Made by a program: the position numbers and the translations under genes. A stretch of 64,000 nucleotides of DNA from Paenibacillus nasutitermitis. Lineage in GTDB: Bacteria; Bacillota; Bacilli; Paenibacillales; Paenibacillaceae. Where the stretch lies: contig NZ_BMHP01000002.1 of NCBI RefSeq assembly GCF_014641075.1, positions 1,364,001 through 1,428,000 on the forward strand, read 5' to 3'. The notes below the pieces were generated by a model. That model made no database searches and was not told the DNA's origin. It saw nothing but the letters and a program-made list of their open reading frames with translations. This document shows, one piece after another, positions 15,117 through 24,313 of the stretch. Numbering within the stretch: position 1 is the first letter of the stretch; the number at the start of each line of letters is the position of its first letter.

Positions 15117-17699
15117 TTATGTGCTGCCGGGAGTGACTGTAACAATCCCACTTCTCATAATCTCTGATCCATTGGAGTATTCAACGAATATATAGTAGGT
15201 TTTCCCGTTGTCGAGCTTCTTGATATGCGCTCCTTTTGAGTTGTAATTTACATTTGTATATTCAACAAAATCGTACGCCTTGCCGGTTTCGGAAATAAAG
15301 ACCTTATATCCTTTCCCGTTGGGCGAGATGATATCAAAGCTGATATTCACATCCTTATTACCACGTTCAACACCTGTTACGGGTATATCAGATATCCTTG
15401 TAAAGAATTCCCTAATGGTGTCAAACACTCTAAGACCGCGTTTAGGTCCTCCATAGGCCGGAACTACATTCTGATCCGTAAAGTTTGATGTCCAGGCAGT
15501 GGTATCCTCAAAGCTCAAATTCTGCATCGTCATCCCCTCAACCGCAAGATTATCAAGTCTGATAATCACAGGGAGGCTGTTGATATCTTGCGCAATATAC
15601 ATCCGGAAGGTAATATCCACAGAGCTTTTCCCCGCAGTGTAAGCCGAAGTATCCACCGTATATCTTGCCCAGGGATTTGCGATAATTTTGGAAACGTCTC
15701 GGCTCCAGATTACGTCTCCGTCTACCAGCAGCTGCAGCTGAACCTTGCTTGAATACGGTACAATTTCCACTTTATATTGGTTTGGATTCGAATCCGAATA
15801 AATCCATTTGTCATTGCTATTATGAAAGTCGCCGTCACTTAAGGTAAAGCCTGAGGTTGACATGATTCTCCATTCCGTCTTTACGGGGTGCCAATACACA
15901 CCGTTCTTTTCATAGACCTGGAATGTTATTACAGCATCCGGCTTACCTTTCATCTGGCTGGTCAAATCCAAGCTTACATCGTCCCAGCCCGAGGTGCCTC
16001 CCGCAATATCCTTTTCCCACACAAGCGCGCCGTCAACTAATATTTGCATCATATGATAATCGCCTATGGCACCTGTAAAGTCGTCTCTTACTTTTATATC
16101 AAGCTTGTATTCATCTGATTCCTGAATGGCGGCGATCTTATCCTTTGCCCCCACATCTCCGGCGGCTGAAGGTACGGCAGGATAGGCTATGGAAAAGTCG
16201 TGATTCGCCGAAATATCACCTGAGCGCTTTTTGGTCCATCCCTCATGGCCTTCAAAACCTGGGTTTAACACTTCAAAACCTGTGGCTTCAATATCAGCCC
16301 AGTTGGTAACAGAAGGAAACCAATCGACTGTCTTTTTATTTATCTGGCGCAGTTGAATTCTGGCCGTTGATTTATCCTTCAAATAGTCTCCGAGAGGCAA
16401 GGTGATCTGTTCCCAATTTGCATCCCCTCCGCTGACATCCTCTTCCCATACGACCACGTCGTCTATCAGGAATTGTTTAAATATATATCCCGACGATGCG
16501 GTTGCATCATACGTATCCTTCACTTTAAAGCTTACCGATGCGTTTGCTCCGTCAGTTACATTTACTTCCTGTGAAATTTCGCCATAGATGTCCGCGCCTC
16601 CGGGCACTGCCGGGTAGGATATACGCGCATAGCCTCCGACCTCATAACCTTTTTGGGCGTAGGAATAGGCATCAAAGGAAACATTTGTACTGTTGGGCGT
16701 GGTTACGGCTGCGGTCTGGGACACGGTAGCGTTGGCGCCTGCTTCGGTATGATGGTAATCCCATGGAATGATCAACTCATCATTGGTAAATTCATAGTAC
16801 CAGTCACCAGAAGAAGGATATGGGTTGGGGTCATTGGGAAGCAGCCATATCTCATCCGTAGTCTCCATAGGCGTGCAGTAGATAAAAAACCCCTGGATCT
16901 TACCTTCCTCGTAAAACTTATAAGCTATCTCCATTTCCTTCTTTATCGTTTCCGCCGATTTCATTGAAGAGTAATTTGAAAAAGTCGCGTAGGGCGTGAA
17001 GTAGATCGGTATATTACGCGGATGTAGTATATCGTAAAGCTTGTTCAGATCCCTTTCCAGATTGATCTCGGTTCTCTCGGCATGAGGAAAAATAATCCCG
17101 TCGATCCTATCTTTATAATTGTCCGCAAATGCGTCGTCTACACTGTAAACATAGGCGCAGACGATAAAAGCCAACTTTGGGTTGATAGCGAGGGCATAAT
17201 CCTGTATTTCTTTAACTTTCGCCGGTGTAAATTCGTCAAGATTTGCCGTGAAATCATCCATGCCCCATGCTTCCAGGGACGGGTAGGTAATGGACAGCGC
17301 GGCGATCTCCTCAGCCCATCTTTTGAAATCACCCTTATATGGAAGCGAGTACCCCTCAGACTTAGGAGTCAAATAGGCCCATACCTTTATTCCGGCTTCT
17401 TGTGCAGCGGGCAGAAACTCATACCGAAAATCATCCCAATCCTCGGCACGCTGCCACAATAAGAAAGCAAAGGTATTCACATTCAGCTCCTTCGCTCTGG
17501 CTATCGTCGCCGGAGTGTCTACATGAACCTTACCGTCGGCTCGCGGAGTGGTTTCCCAGATAACGAAGCCATAGTGGATCTTTGCATCGGTAATAAGCGG
17601 TACTTCCGGTCCGGAAGCCGCACTAACAGGCCGCAAATTCAAAATGAAAATCATGGCTGTCAGAAACAGCACAGGGACAAGAACCTTTAAGACTCTCAT
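15117..17699 (-). CDS. large secreted protein, paralogue with three beta-sandwich repeats and FnIII-like tail
   Basis: 860 residues, homologous over most of its length to the protein at 8057-10834. Signal peptide 1-28 (VLVPVLFLTAMIFIL, cleavage near VSAAS). The barrel-like region (about 30-325) keeps KVWAYLTPKSEG, LEAWGMDDF and GFFIYCTPM. Three repeat modules follow (QFLIDDVVVWEEDVSGG, QILVDGALVWEKDIAGG, QLLVDGDVIWSRDV) and a C-terminal fibronectin III-like domain of about 85 residues that the paralogue lacks. Start ATG with GAAGGAG upstream. Only 74 bp separate it from the ceramidase-like gene, so it is the last gene of the long operon. Probably a cell-surface or secreted carbohydrate-active protein; enzyme class unknown. 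Confidence 0.7.
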   Translation of the reverse strand: MRVLKVLVPVLFLTAMIFILNLRPVSAASGPEVPLITDAKIHYGFVIWETTPRADGKVHVDTPATIARAKELNVNTFAFLLWQRAEDWDDFRYEFLPAAQEAGIKVWAYLTPKSEGYSLPYKGDFKRWAEEIAALSITYPSLEAWGMDDFTANLDEFTPAKVKEIQDYALAINPKLAFIVCAYVYSVDDAFADNYKDRIDGIIFPHAERTEINLERDLNKLYDILHPRNIPIYFTPYATFSNYSSMKSAETIKKEMEIAYKFYEEGKIQGFFIYCTPMETTDEIWLLPNDPNPYPSSGDWYYEFTNDELIIPWDYHHTEAGANATVSQTAAVTTPNSTNVSFDAYSYAQKGYEVGGYARISYPAVPGGADIYGEISQEVNVTDGANASVSFKVKDTYDATASSGYIFKQFLIDDVVVWEEDVSGGDANWEQITLPLGDYLKDKSTARIQLRQINKKTVDWFPSVTNWADIEATGFEVLNPGFEGHEGWTKKRSGDISANHDFSIAYPAVPSAAGDVGAKDKIAAIQESDEYKLDIKVRDDFTGAIGDYHMMQILVDGALVWEKDIAGGTSGWDDVSLDLTSQMKGKPDAVITFQVYEKNGVYWHPVKTEWRIMSTSGFTLSDGDFHNSNDKWIYSDSNPNQYKVEIVPYSSKVQLQLLVDGDVIWSRDVSKIIANPWARYTVDTSAYTAGKSSVDITFRMYIAQDINSLPVIIRLDNLAVEGMTMQNLSFEDTTAWTSNFTDQNVVPAYGGPKRGLRVFDTIREFFTRISDIPVTGVERGNKDVNISFDIISPNGKGYKVFISETGKAYDFVEYTNVNYNSKGAHIKKLDNGKTYYIFVEYSNGSEIMRSGIVTVTPGST

Positions 17700-17773
17700 T
17701 CATATCGCTCCTTCGCATTTTTGTGCAGATGCATACACCATACCTGGTATTCTCTGTATAATAGGCTGCCCTG

Positions 17774-19063
17774 TCACGATTGCTTGGCATCGCAGAACTC
17801 GCGCGCGACAACGTCCAGTGCCTCCCGCAATATTCCTTCGGCCTCAGGAGCGAATGGAGCCGGCAAGCCGAAATAATAGGTGGAGTCGATCGGTTCGTAT
17901 CCGCCCTCCGCCAACTGCCTGGCCGTTGGGATATATCCAATCATTCCGTCGCTGTACGCTAGCGGAACGACCGTTTTATTGGATGCTGATTTGAGATACA
18001 AGCCGTATTCAACAACCACTTCCGCGTTCATGGCCAGCACAGCGAAGCCTTCGGTGAGGGCTAATCCCGTCATCTTGAGCGACATGCTCGCGGGAATTCC
18101 TTCCTGCCTGGAAAGAAGCTTGCGGCTCCACTCCCCCATTACGCCCGGTTCGCCTAACCGGGATTCCAAATATTCGCGTTCCGGCAGCGCTTGCAACGGA
18201 AGCTCGACGCTCATCCGCACAGACCGGAGACTAATGGAGTCAACGCGGCGCATGGCTCCCGCCAGCACCTTGTTCACGTCGTTTGCTAACCGGCAACCAA
18301 GCATGACGACCTGCGCATCCCCGCCCATATCTCCGTCGTGAGGGTTTATATCCCCACAGGAGCCCTGCAAGTAGGCGCAGATCGCGCCATCCCCTATCGA
18401 TTGCTCCAGTTCCTCCATCGCAACTCCGGTGAATTCCGAGGAAATCAAGTTGTCCGACGTCACGACCGGATGACACGCATAATGGACGAGCACCGCCTTG
18501 GTTCGCTCATCGTGTGCCGACTTATAGCGAAGCACAGTCAGTTCACGGTCTACCGGTCCATTCGGGTTGGGGGCGATTCGTATCCCGTCGTCAGCCTTGC
18601 TCCTTCGATTGGTCGCAATGTCGCAAACGCCGCGCCCGATGTCCACAGTAACCGGCTCCATGTTGGACATCGCCGCTTCAACACCCTGCAGCACCGTTGT
18701 CTCGAGTTCCGCAATGTAGGCGAGGTCGATGCTGCCGCCGTATTCGGAGAACCCGTCCCAGATTTGCGGCCCAGAGTGCGTATGCGTGCCATGAAGAATA
18801 ACGGTATCTACATGACAAAGCTCACGTATGCGCTGCTTCAACGCTTCGACCATCTGGCTTCCCCACCAGAGCAGATCGGCGCTGCCCAGAACGGCCAATG
18901 TCGTCTTTCCGTCCGCAACGCTGTGTTGAAAACATAATATTCTCGCATACAAGGGATGCGAAACCCCTTGGAAACCGCCCAAGCCCAATCTGGAAGCAAA
19001 CCCTCCAAGGGGAACTGGCCGGCTAGGCGTTATATTCACTTTGGCTGTTCCAATATGCAGCAT
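17774..19063 (-). CDS. neutral/alkaline ceramidase N-terminal domain-like protein
   Basis: About 429 residues. Resembles the N-terminal domain of neutral ceramidases: GTAKVNITPSRPVPLGGF at the start, the metal-binding HGTHTHSGPQ near residue 95, VHYACHPVV near 210 and LQGSCGDINPH near 250. No signal peptide, so a cytoplasmic role is likely. The long frame opens far upstream inside the preceding gene, but GGAGGTAGG followed by ATGATG at 19066-19061, overlapping the upstream TGA, marks the true start. Such short ceramidase-like proteins are frequent in Paenibacillus sugar operons; they probably hydrolyse an amide or a sugar derivative rather than ceramide. Confidence 0.75.
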   Translation of the reverse strand: MLHIGTAKVNITPSRPVPLGGFASRLGLGGFQGVSHPLYARILCFQHSVADGKTTLAVLGSADLLWWGSQMVEALKQRIRELCHVDTVILHGTHTHSGPQIWDGFSEYGGSIDLAYIAELETTVLQGVEAAMSNMEPVTVDIGRGVCDIATNRRSKADDGIRIAPNPNGPVDRELTVLRYKSAHDERTKAVLVHYACHPVVTSDNLISSEFTGVAMEELEQSIGDGAICAYLQGSCGDINPHDGDMGGDAQVVMLGCRLANDVNKVLAGAMRRVDSISLRSVRMSVELPLQALPEREYLESRLGEPGVMGEWSRKLLSRQEGIPASMSLKMTGLALTEGFAVLAMNAEVVVEYGLYLKSASNKTVVPLAYSDGMIGYIPTARQLAEGGYEPIDSTYYFGLPAPFAPEAEGILREALDVVAREFCDAKQS

Positions 19064-20058
19064 CATCCTACCTCCAAGACTACGGGGACTCCAAGGCTGG
19101 CCGATTCGTACGCTGCCAGTGCCACAGCCGTGGCAGCCAAGCCGTCTTCGCCGGTTATCGGCGCCGGTGTGCCCGATCTGAGTGATTGAATAAAATCTCC
19201 GATCAAATCTTCGTTCGCGTTGTCCCCCCAATAGCTCCATTCGGCTCGCGTGCTCTCGTCGCGGAATAATTCATTTTTCTGAGCAAAGACATCGACGCTG
19301 ATCATTCCGCTTGTGCCGATAATTTCCATCGTCACGTCGCCTCGCATGGGGAATGATTTACCTCTCGACCAACTGGTGTCCAGCACAGTCTTCTGCCCGC
19401 CTCGGAACGTTGCGTGAATCAAACCCGCGTCTTCAACAGCCAGATCGTCGTGAAACAATCGCCCCACCTCCGCATAGACAACGTCAGGCTCGTCTTCAAG
19501 AATCCAGCGCATCAAATCCATAACATGCACGGTATGATCCATAACGGCGCCTCCCCCCGATAGGGAAGGCTCAACGAACCAATCCCCGGGCATCGTCCCG
19601 CGGTTGGTCCCTTTAATCGCCAGGACGGTGCCGATTTCGCCGCGCTCCACAGTCAATTTCGCTTCGCGAACTGCCGGGAAATAGCGGCAAGGAAACGCCG
19701 TCATTAACTGGACTCCCGCTTCCCGGCAGGCGCGAACCATGTCGTTCATGTCTTTCATCGATGTGCCCAGCGGTTTCTCGCATAATACGTGTTTTCCTGA
19801 TCGTGCCGCAGCGATCGTCAATTCCGCGTGTCGAACATTCTCCGAACAGACAACGACCGCATCAATTGCAGATGACAGCAGGGCGTCAAGCGTATCATAG
19901 ACGGTCAATCCCAGCGGCCCAAGTACGGTCGCCGCGCGGTGCGCATCTTCGTCCCATCCCCCCAGGACGCGGACATCGTTACGATCAAGCAGCACACTCA
20001 AATAACCATGAACATGCGGATGGGCAAAACCGACGATCCCGATATTTACGATATCCAA
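19063..20058 (-). CDS. Gfo/Idh/MocA-family NAD(P)-dependent oxidoreductase
   Basis: 331 residues. N-terminal Rossmann fold (IGIVGFAHPHVHGYLSVL; the usual GxGxxG is replaced by GFAHPH), the EKPLG motif near residue 95 with its catalytic-type Lys, and the C-terminal sheet domain with GGGAVMDHTVHVMDLMRWIL. TTG start with AGGAGG seven bases before it. Lies 33 bp after another Gfo/Idh/MocA gene and overlaps the following ceramidase-like gene. Probably oxidises or reduces a ring carbon of a sugar, amino sugar or cyclitol. Confidence 0.88.
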   Translation of the reverse strand: MDIVNIGIVGFAHPHVHGYLSVLLDRNDVRVLGGWDEDAHRAATVLGPLGLTVYDTLDALLSSAIDAVVVCSENVRHAELTIAAARSGKHVLCEKPLGTSMKDMNDMVRACREAGVQLMTAFPCRYFPAVREAKLTVERGEIGTVLAIKGTNRGTMPGDWFVEPSLSGGGAVMDHTVHVMDLMRWILEDEPDVVYAEVGRLFHDDLAVEDAGLIHATFRGGQKTVLDTSWSRGKSFPMRGDVTMEIIGTSGMISVDVFAQKNELFRDESTRAEWSYWGDNANEDLIGDFIQSLRSGTPAPITGEDGLAATAVALAAYESASLGVPVVLEVG

Positions 20059-20091
20059 TTAACGAACCTCCTCATGAACGATCCTGCACAG

Positions 20092-21084
20092 CTATAGCTT
20101 TTGCGGAAGTCCGGTTTGTGCCGAACATCCGGCCGCAAGAGCGATTTCGACGGCGCGGCTTGCATCCTCGGCCGATACGACCGGTTCGGCGCCTGTTCGG
20201 ATACATGCGATAAAATGCTCGATTTCTGCTTCATACGGGTCCTTCTTCAGCAGAAAGCTCGGAATATGTACGCCTTCTCCTGCTATTCCAGGGGATTCCA
20301 TTTGCCGAACAATCAGAGACTGTCCGTTTTGGTTGCTGCAGCGCATGACGCCAGATTGTCCAGCCAGCTCCACTTCGGCAAGGAACGGTCCCGGGTATCC
20401 CCAATGCGCCTCCAGATTCACGATGGCGCCGCTTGCGAACCGCAAAGTCGCATTCGCGTATTCAATGCCGGAGGCGGTCGTTAATGACGCGTAAACGCTC
20501 CTTACTTCTCCCAACGTCCACCGCATGAAATCAATGTCGTGTATCATCAGGTCGAACAGGACGCCGCCGCTCATTTCTTCGTTCTTGAACCAACTTCCTG
20601 AAGGCGGATGCAAGCTGGCTCTCCTCGCATGGCCGACTCCGACCTTCCCGATTTTTCCGCTCAAGACGTGATCGCGCAAATTCCGATACTCAGGGGCAAA
20701 GCGGAGCACATGCCCGACCAGCAGCCGCGTTCCATATCGCTCGCTTGCTCTCATCATCGCTTCCGTATCTTCCAGGGTCAGCGCCATCGGCTTTTCGCAA
20801 ATGACGTGTTTTCCTCTTTCAGCCGCTTGAACCGCGTATTGTCGATGTAAATATGTGGGAAGCGTAATGCACACGACATCGATATCCGCTTCCGCCAGCA
20901 ACTCTTCATACGACATGAATAATCGGGTTCCGAAGCTGGCGGCCGCGTCGATCGCACTTTCCGATCGACGCGCATAAAAACCGGCGAGCTCGATATCAAC
21001 CATTCGGGTCAAAACCGACGCATACAATTTCCCCATCGTCCCGCAGCCTGCGACAGCAACCCTTAGGCTTCGTTCATTCGTCAT
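20092..21084 (-). CDS. Gfo/Idh/MocA-family NAD(P)-dependent oxidoreductase
   Basis: 330 residues. Dinucleotide-binding motif VAVAGCGTMGKLYA at the N-terminus, EKPMALTLEDTEAMM near residue 95 and the domain-2 segment GGVLFDLMIHDIDFMRW near 180, as in inositol or glucose-fructose dehydrogenases. It overlaps the DegT gene by 11 bp, implying translational coupling. With the aminotransferase it suggests an oxidation then transamination (or the reverse) on a sugar or cyclitol ring. Confidence 0.9.
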   Translation of the reverse strand: MTNERSLRVAVAGCGTMGKLYASVLTRMVDIELAGFYARRSESAIDAAASFGTRLFMSYEELLAEADIDVVCITLPTYLHRQYAVQAAERGKHVICEKPMALTLEDTEAMMRASERYGTRLLVGHVLRFAPEYRNLRDHVLSGKIGKVGVGHARRASLHPPSGSWFKNEEMSGGVLFDLMIHDIDFMRWTLGEVRSVYASLTTASGIEYANATLRFASGAIVNLEAHWGYPGPFLAEVELAGQSGVMRCSNQNGQSLIVRQMESPGIAGEGVHIPSFLLKKDPYEAEIEHFIACIRTGAEPVVSAEDASRAVEIALAAGCSAQTGLPQKL

Positions 21085-22285
21085 ACGAACGGATAACCTT
21101 TTCCAACGCTTCGGCGATATCGTACATGGCTTGTTCCTCGGAAAGCAGCACGTTCTGGCTAAGCATCAGCGCTTCGGACGCGCACAATCTCTCGCAGACG
21201 GGGCAATCGTAAACCCGCTCTTCTCCAAGCCAGTCTTTCGTTGCGCTGATTACGGCATTCGTGCGGTTCAACGGCACATAACCGTAAAACACCGGAATGC
21301 CTTCCGCGTTCACCCTGTGGATAAACTCCTCCTTGTTGACGTTCCTCGCGAAATCAGGCGATAGCTTGAATAAATACACATGGTTCGCGTGCCGAGTGAT
21401 GCGAGCGTCTTGCTTGAGCAGAGAAATTCCCTCAATTTTGCCCAATAACCGGTCAAGTAGGGCGACGTTAGCTTCGCGACGTTGCATTTGTTCTTCGATC
21501 CGTGTCATCTGCGCGAGCAATAATGCGGCCTGAATGTCGGTCATCCGATAATTTTGGCCCAATACTTCGTGTTGGTACCAACCTCCTTCCGGAATACGTC
21601 CGACGTTGCAGATCGACCACGCGGCGCTCCATAACGATTTCTCATTCATTAATACAATACCGCCTTCGCCGGCGTTCAAGTTTTTGCTGGATTGAAAGCT
21701 GAACGTCCCCAAATCACCGATTGCGCCAACGCCTTTGCCTTCCCATTGTGCGCCTACAGCCTGTGCGGCGTCCTCGATCAACGCGAGATTATGCTTGCGC
21801 GCAATTTCCAGCAGACGCGTCATGTTGGCCGGGGCCCCGGCCACATGCACGGCTATGATCGCTTTGGTCTTCGGCGTAATCGCTGCTTCCACCTTGTCCG
21901 GATCGATCAGCAATGTATCTTCCTCGATATCCGCGAATACGGGAATCGCTCCGAAAGCAAGCGCGGCGGTAGCGGTGGCAATGAAGGTATAAGGAGGAAT
22001 GATAACCTCGTCGCCGGGCTTTACGCCTGCCGCCTGAAGCGCAACCGTGATCGCCACCGTGCCGTTAACGCAACTGACGCTGTAATTGGCGTTTTGATAT
22101 TTTGCGAACTCCCTCTCAAACCGGGGGATGTACGGTTCCTCTCCGGTAAATGTTCCTCCAACGCCTCCCCATTTACCTGAATTCAGCACGTTAAGCAACA
22201 TTGTCTGCTCCAATTCACCGAAAACCGGCCACTGTGCGAACGGCGCCGTCCGAACGGGCGTCCCTCCATTGATCGCTAAGCTCAT
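21074..22285 (-). CDS. DegT/DnrJ/EryC1/StrS-family PLP-dependent aminotransferase
   Basis: About 403 residues. Motifs of sugar aminotransferases: INGGTPVR at the start, VNGTVAITVALQAAGVKPGDEVIIPPYTF near 65-90, AVHVAGAPANM, LIEDAAQAVGA (PLP-contacting Asp) and the PLP Lys in FSFQSSKNLNAGEGG near 205. The NGG-TPVR start and overall look are closest to scyllo-inosose or 3-keto-sugar aminotransferases. ATG at 22285 follows AGAAGGG; a TTG 27 bases upstream lacks a site. Transcribed between the transporter genes and two dehydrogenases, so it probably acts in catabolism of an amino sugar or aminocyclitol. Confidence 0.92.
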   Translation of the reverse strand: MSLAINGGTPVRTAPFAQWPVFGELEQTMLLNVLNSGKWGGVGGTFTGEEPYIPRFEREFAKYQNANYSVSCVNGTVAITVALQAAGVKPGDEVIIPPYTFIATATAALAFGAIPVFADIEEDTLLIDPDKVEAAITPKTKAIIAVHVAGAPANMTRLLEIARKHNLALIEDAAQAVGAQWEGKGVGAIGDLGTFSFQSSKNLNAGEGGIVLMNEKSLWSAAWSICNVGRIPEGGWYQHEVLGQNYRMTDIQAALLLAQMTRIEEQMQRREANVALLDRLLGKIEGISLLKQDARITRHANHVYLFKLSPDFARNVNKEEFIHRVNAEGIPVFYGYVPLNRTNAVISATKDWLGEERVYDCPVCERLCASEALMLSQNVLLSEEQAMYDIAEALEKVIRSYDE

Positions 22286-22367
22286 TTTCTCAATTCCCTT
22301 CTGTATGTCCAATTTAGGCGGATCGTTTCATCTTTGAAATCATACTTATCGAAGTCGATTGACTTTT

Positions 22368-23252
22368 TCACCCTTTAACCGCACCTACGATAATGCCATG
22401 GATAAAGAATCTTTGCAGAAAAGGATACACGAGGGCAATCGGAATAATCGTAATCAGGGTTGCCGACATAGCCAGCGTTTTCTGATTGACTCTGGCCAGT
22501 TGTACCACACCTCTCAGCGGATTGTTCGGCGAGTCGGTGAATTCATTGGCAACCATAAGCTGCCGCAACCAGTATTGAAGCGTATACATATGAGGATCCT
22601 GAATAAATATCATCGTATTAAACCATTCGTTCCAATACGCAATTGCGCTGAAGATGGCAAAGGCTGCGACCATCGGGCTGATGACCGGAAAAATAATGTG
22701 TACGAGAATCCTCAGGTCGCCCGCGCCATCCATCTCCCCCGATTCGGCGAGCTCTGCGGGTACGCCCGCAATGGAGTTTCTGAATATAATGACGTAGAAG
22801 ACATTCACCAGTAAGGGAACAATAAGCGCAAAGTACGTATTGTTCATATGCAGATTGGTAACGGTCAGATAGAACGGAATCAAGCCCCCGCTGAAGTACA
22901 TGGGAATCAGGAAGTACGTCATCAGCATCTTTCGGCCGATCAGATGTTTGCTGGCAAGCACATAGCCCGCCGCTAGAGCGAAAGCTATGCTAAGACTTGT
23001 GTTTACGACCGTCAGGCCTACCGTATTCGCAAAAATAATGATGAAATTCATGTTCGTCAAAATTTTCAAATAACCGTCTATGTTGAAATTGACCGGCCAT
23101 AGACGGACCGAGCCGTTCAGGACCGAATTGTAATCGCTTAACGAAATCGCGAGCGCGTGTAGGAAAGGAATAAGGACGGCACACGTAAAGAGGGTAAAGG
23201 CCGTATAGTTGAATACTTCAAACAGGATTCTCGAAGGGGAATTTCTAATCAC
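22368..23252 (-). CDS. carbohydrate ABC transporter permease, LplC/YtcP type
   Basis: 294 residues, six predicted membrane spans, with the ATPase-contact loop ELAESGEMDGAGDLRILVHI and the C-terminus FIHGIIVGAVKG, matching the module A permease at 1821-2696 along its length. Second permease of module B, 34 bp after its partner. No ATPase gene accompanies it. Confidence 0.9.
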   Translation of the reverse strand: MIRNSPSRILFEVFNYTAFTLFTCAVLIPFLHALAISLSDYNSVLNGSVRLWPVNFNIDGYLKILTNMNFIIIFANTVGLTVVNTSLSIAFALAAGYVLASKHLIGRKMLMTYFLIPMYFSGGLIPFYLTVTNLHMNNTYFALIVPLLVNVFYVIIFRNSIAGVPAELAESGEMDGAGDLRILVHIIFPVISPMVAAFAIFSAIAYWNEWFNTMIFIQDPHMYTLQYWLRQLMVANEFTDSPNNPLRGVVQLARVNQKTLAMSATLITIIPIALVYPFLQRFFIHGIIVGAVKG

Positions 23253-23285
23253 GATGTTGCCCTCCTCTTGATATGCGAAGCTGCC

Positions 23286-24215
23286 TTAGTACAATCCCAA
23301 ACCGACAAACCGCTTGGACAGCCAGTTGCTCAAGATGAGCAAGGTAAATCCGATCACGCTCTGCGCCAGACCGATCGCTGTCGTCAGACTGAATTGCGCT
23401 TGCTGGAGACCGACGTGATATACGTAGGTGCTGATTACCTCGGAGACGTTGTATACCATCGGATTTTGCAGGTTGAAAATCCGGTCGAATCCGATGGTAA
23501 AGATGGTGGACAGCTTCAGCAGGAACAAAAGGACGATAATCGGTATCAAGCCCGGCAGGGTAACGTGGTACATCTTTCTTATTCTGGACGCGCCGTCTAT
23601 GGAGGCTGCTTCGTACAGCTCCGAAGGGATATTGGTGATCGTCGCAAAGTACAGAATCGCGCTGAAGCCTACGCTTTTCCAGATATCCAGCACCACAACA
23701 AGCGGGACAAACAACTTGCTGTCCGTCAGGAAGCTGATTGGTCCGATCCCGAACAGCCAGTGAAGCGCATCGTTGACAAGACCGCCCTTATCCGACGTCA
23801 GCACCAGCTGCATCAGACCGGCCACAACGACCCAGGAGAAGAAGTTCGGTAAATAGGAGATCGATTGGATGATGCGCTTGAACGGTTGGTGCATTAATTC
23901 ATTGGCCAGAATCGCAAACACGATCGGTGCAGTGAATCCGAATACAATATCATAAAAGTTGATGATGAGGGTATTCTTCAGCACGTAATAAAACGTGTCG
24001 TCCGTCAGAAAGTAGGCGAAATGCTTGAATCCGACCCACTTGCTCCCGCTAACGCCTGTAAACGGGAAATAATCCTGGAAAGCAATAACGATTCCATACA
24101 TTGGAATATAGCTGAACAGAAACAAGAGAACGACCATGGGGGCAATCATCATATACAGCCCAAATTGTCTTTTGGTATACCTTTTTCTTGTGCCGCGCTT
24201 CCCAGCCATCTCCAT
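23286..24215 (-). CDS. carbohydrate ABC transporter permease, LplB type
   Basis: About 309 residues. A very basic start (MEMAGKRGTRKRYTKRQ) precedes six hydrophobic spans. The coupling loop is LYEAASIDGASRIRKMYHVT and the C-terminus SNWLSKRFVGLGLY is LplB-like. ATG at 24215 is chosen (AGGAGG lies 12 bases upstream); the frame is open to 24251. Paralogue of the protein at 2712-3662. Pairs with the permease at 22368-23252 and the lipoprotein at 24314-25987. Confidence 0.88.
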   Translation of the reverse strand: MEMAGKRGTRKRYTKRQFGLYMMIAPMVVLLFLFSYIPMYGIVIAFQDYFPFTGVSGSKWVGFKHFAYFLTDDTFYYVLKNTLIINFYDIVFGFTAPIVFAILANELMHQPFKRIIQSISYLPNFFSWVVVAGLMQLVLTSDKGGLVNDALHWLFGIGPISFLTDSKLFVPLVVVLDIWKSVGFSAILYFATITNIPSELYEAASIDGASRIRKMYHVTLPGLIPIIVLLFLLKLSTIFTIGFDRIFNLQNPMVYNVSEVISTYVYHVGLQQAQFSLTTAIGLAQSVIGFTLLILSNWLSKRFVGLGLY

Positions 24216-24313
24216 CCTGTGATCACACCTCCTCTGCCCTTCGTAACTCATTCATAAGCACGGATATGGGGTGTATGGCAGACATACCCCATACCCGTGC
24301 CGCATTTACGATA

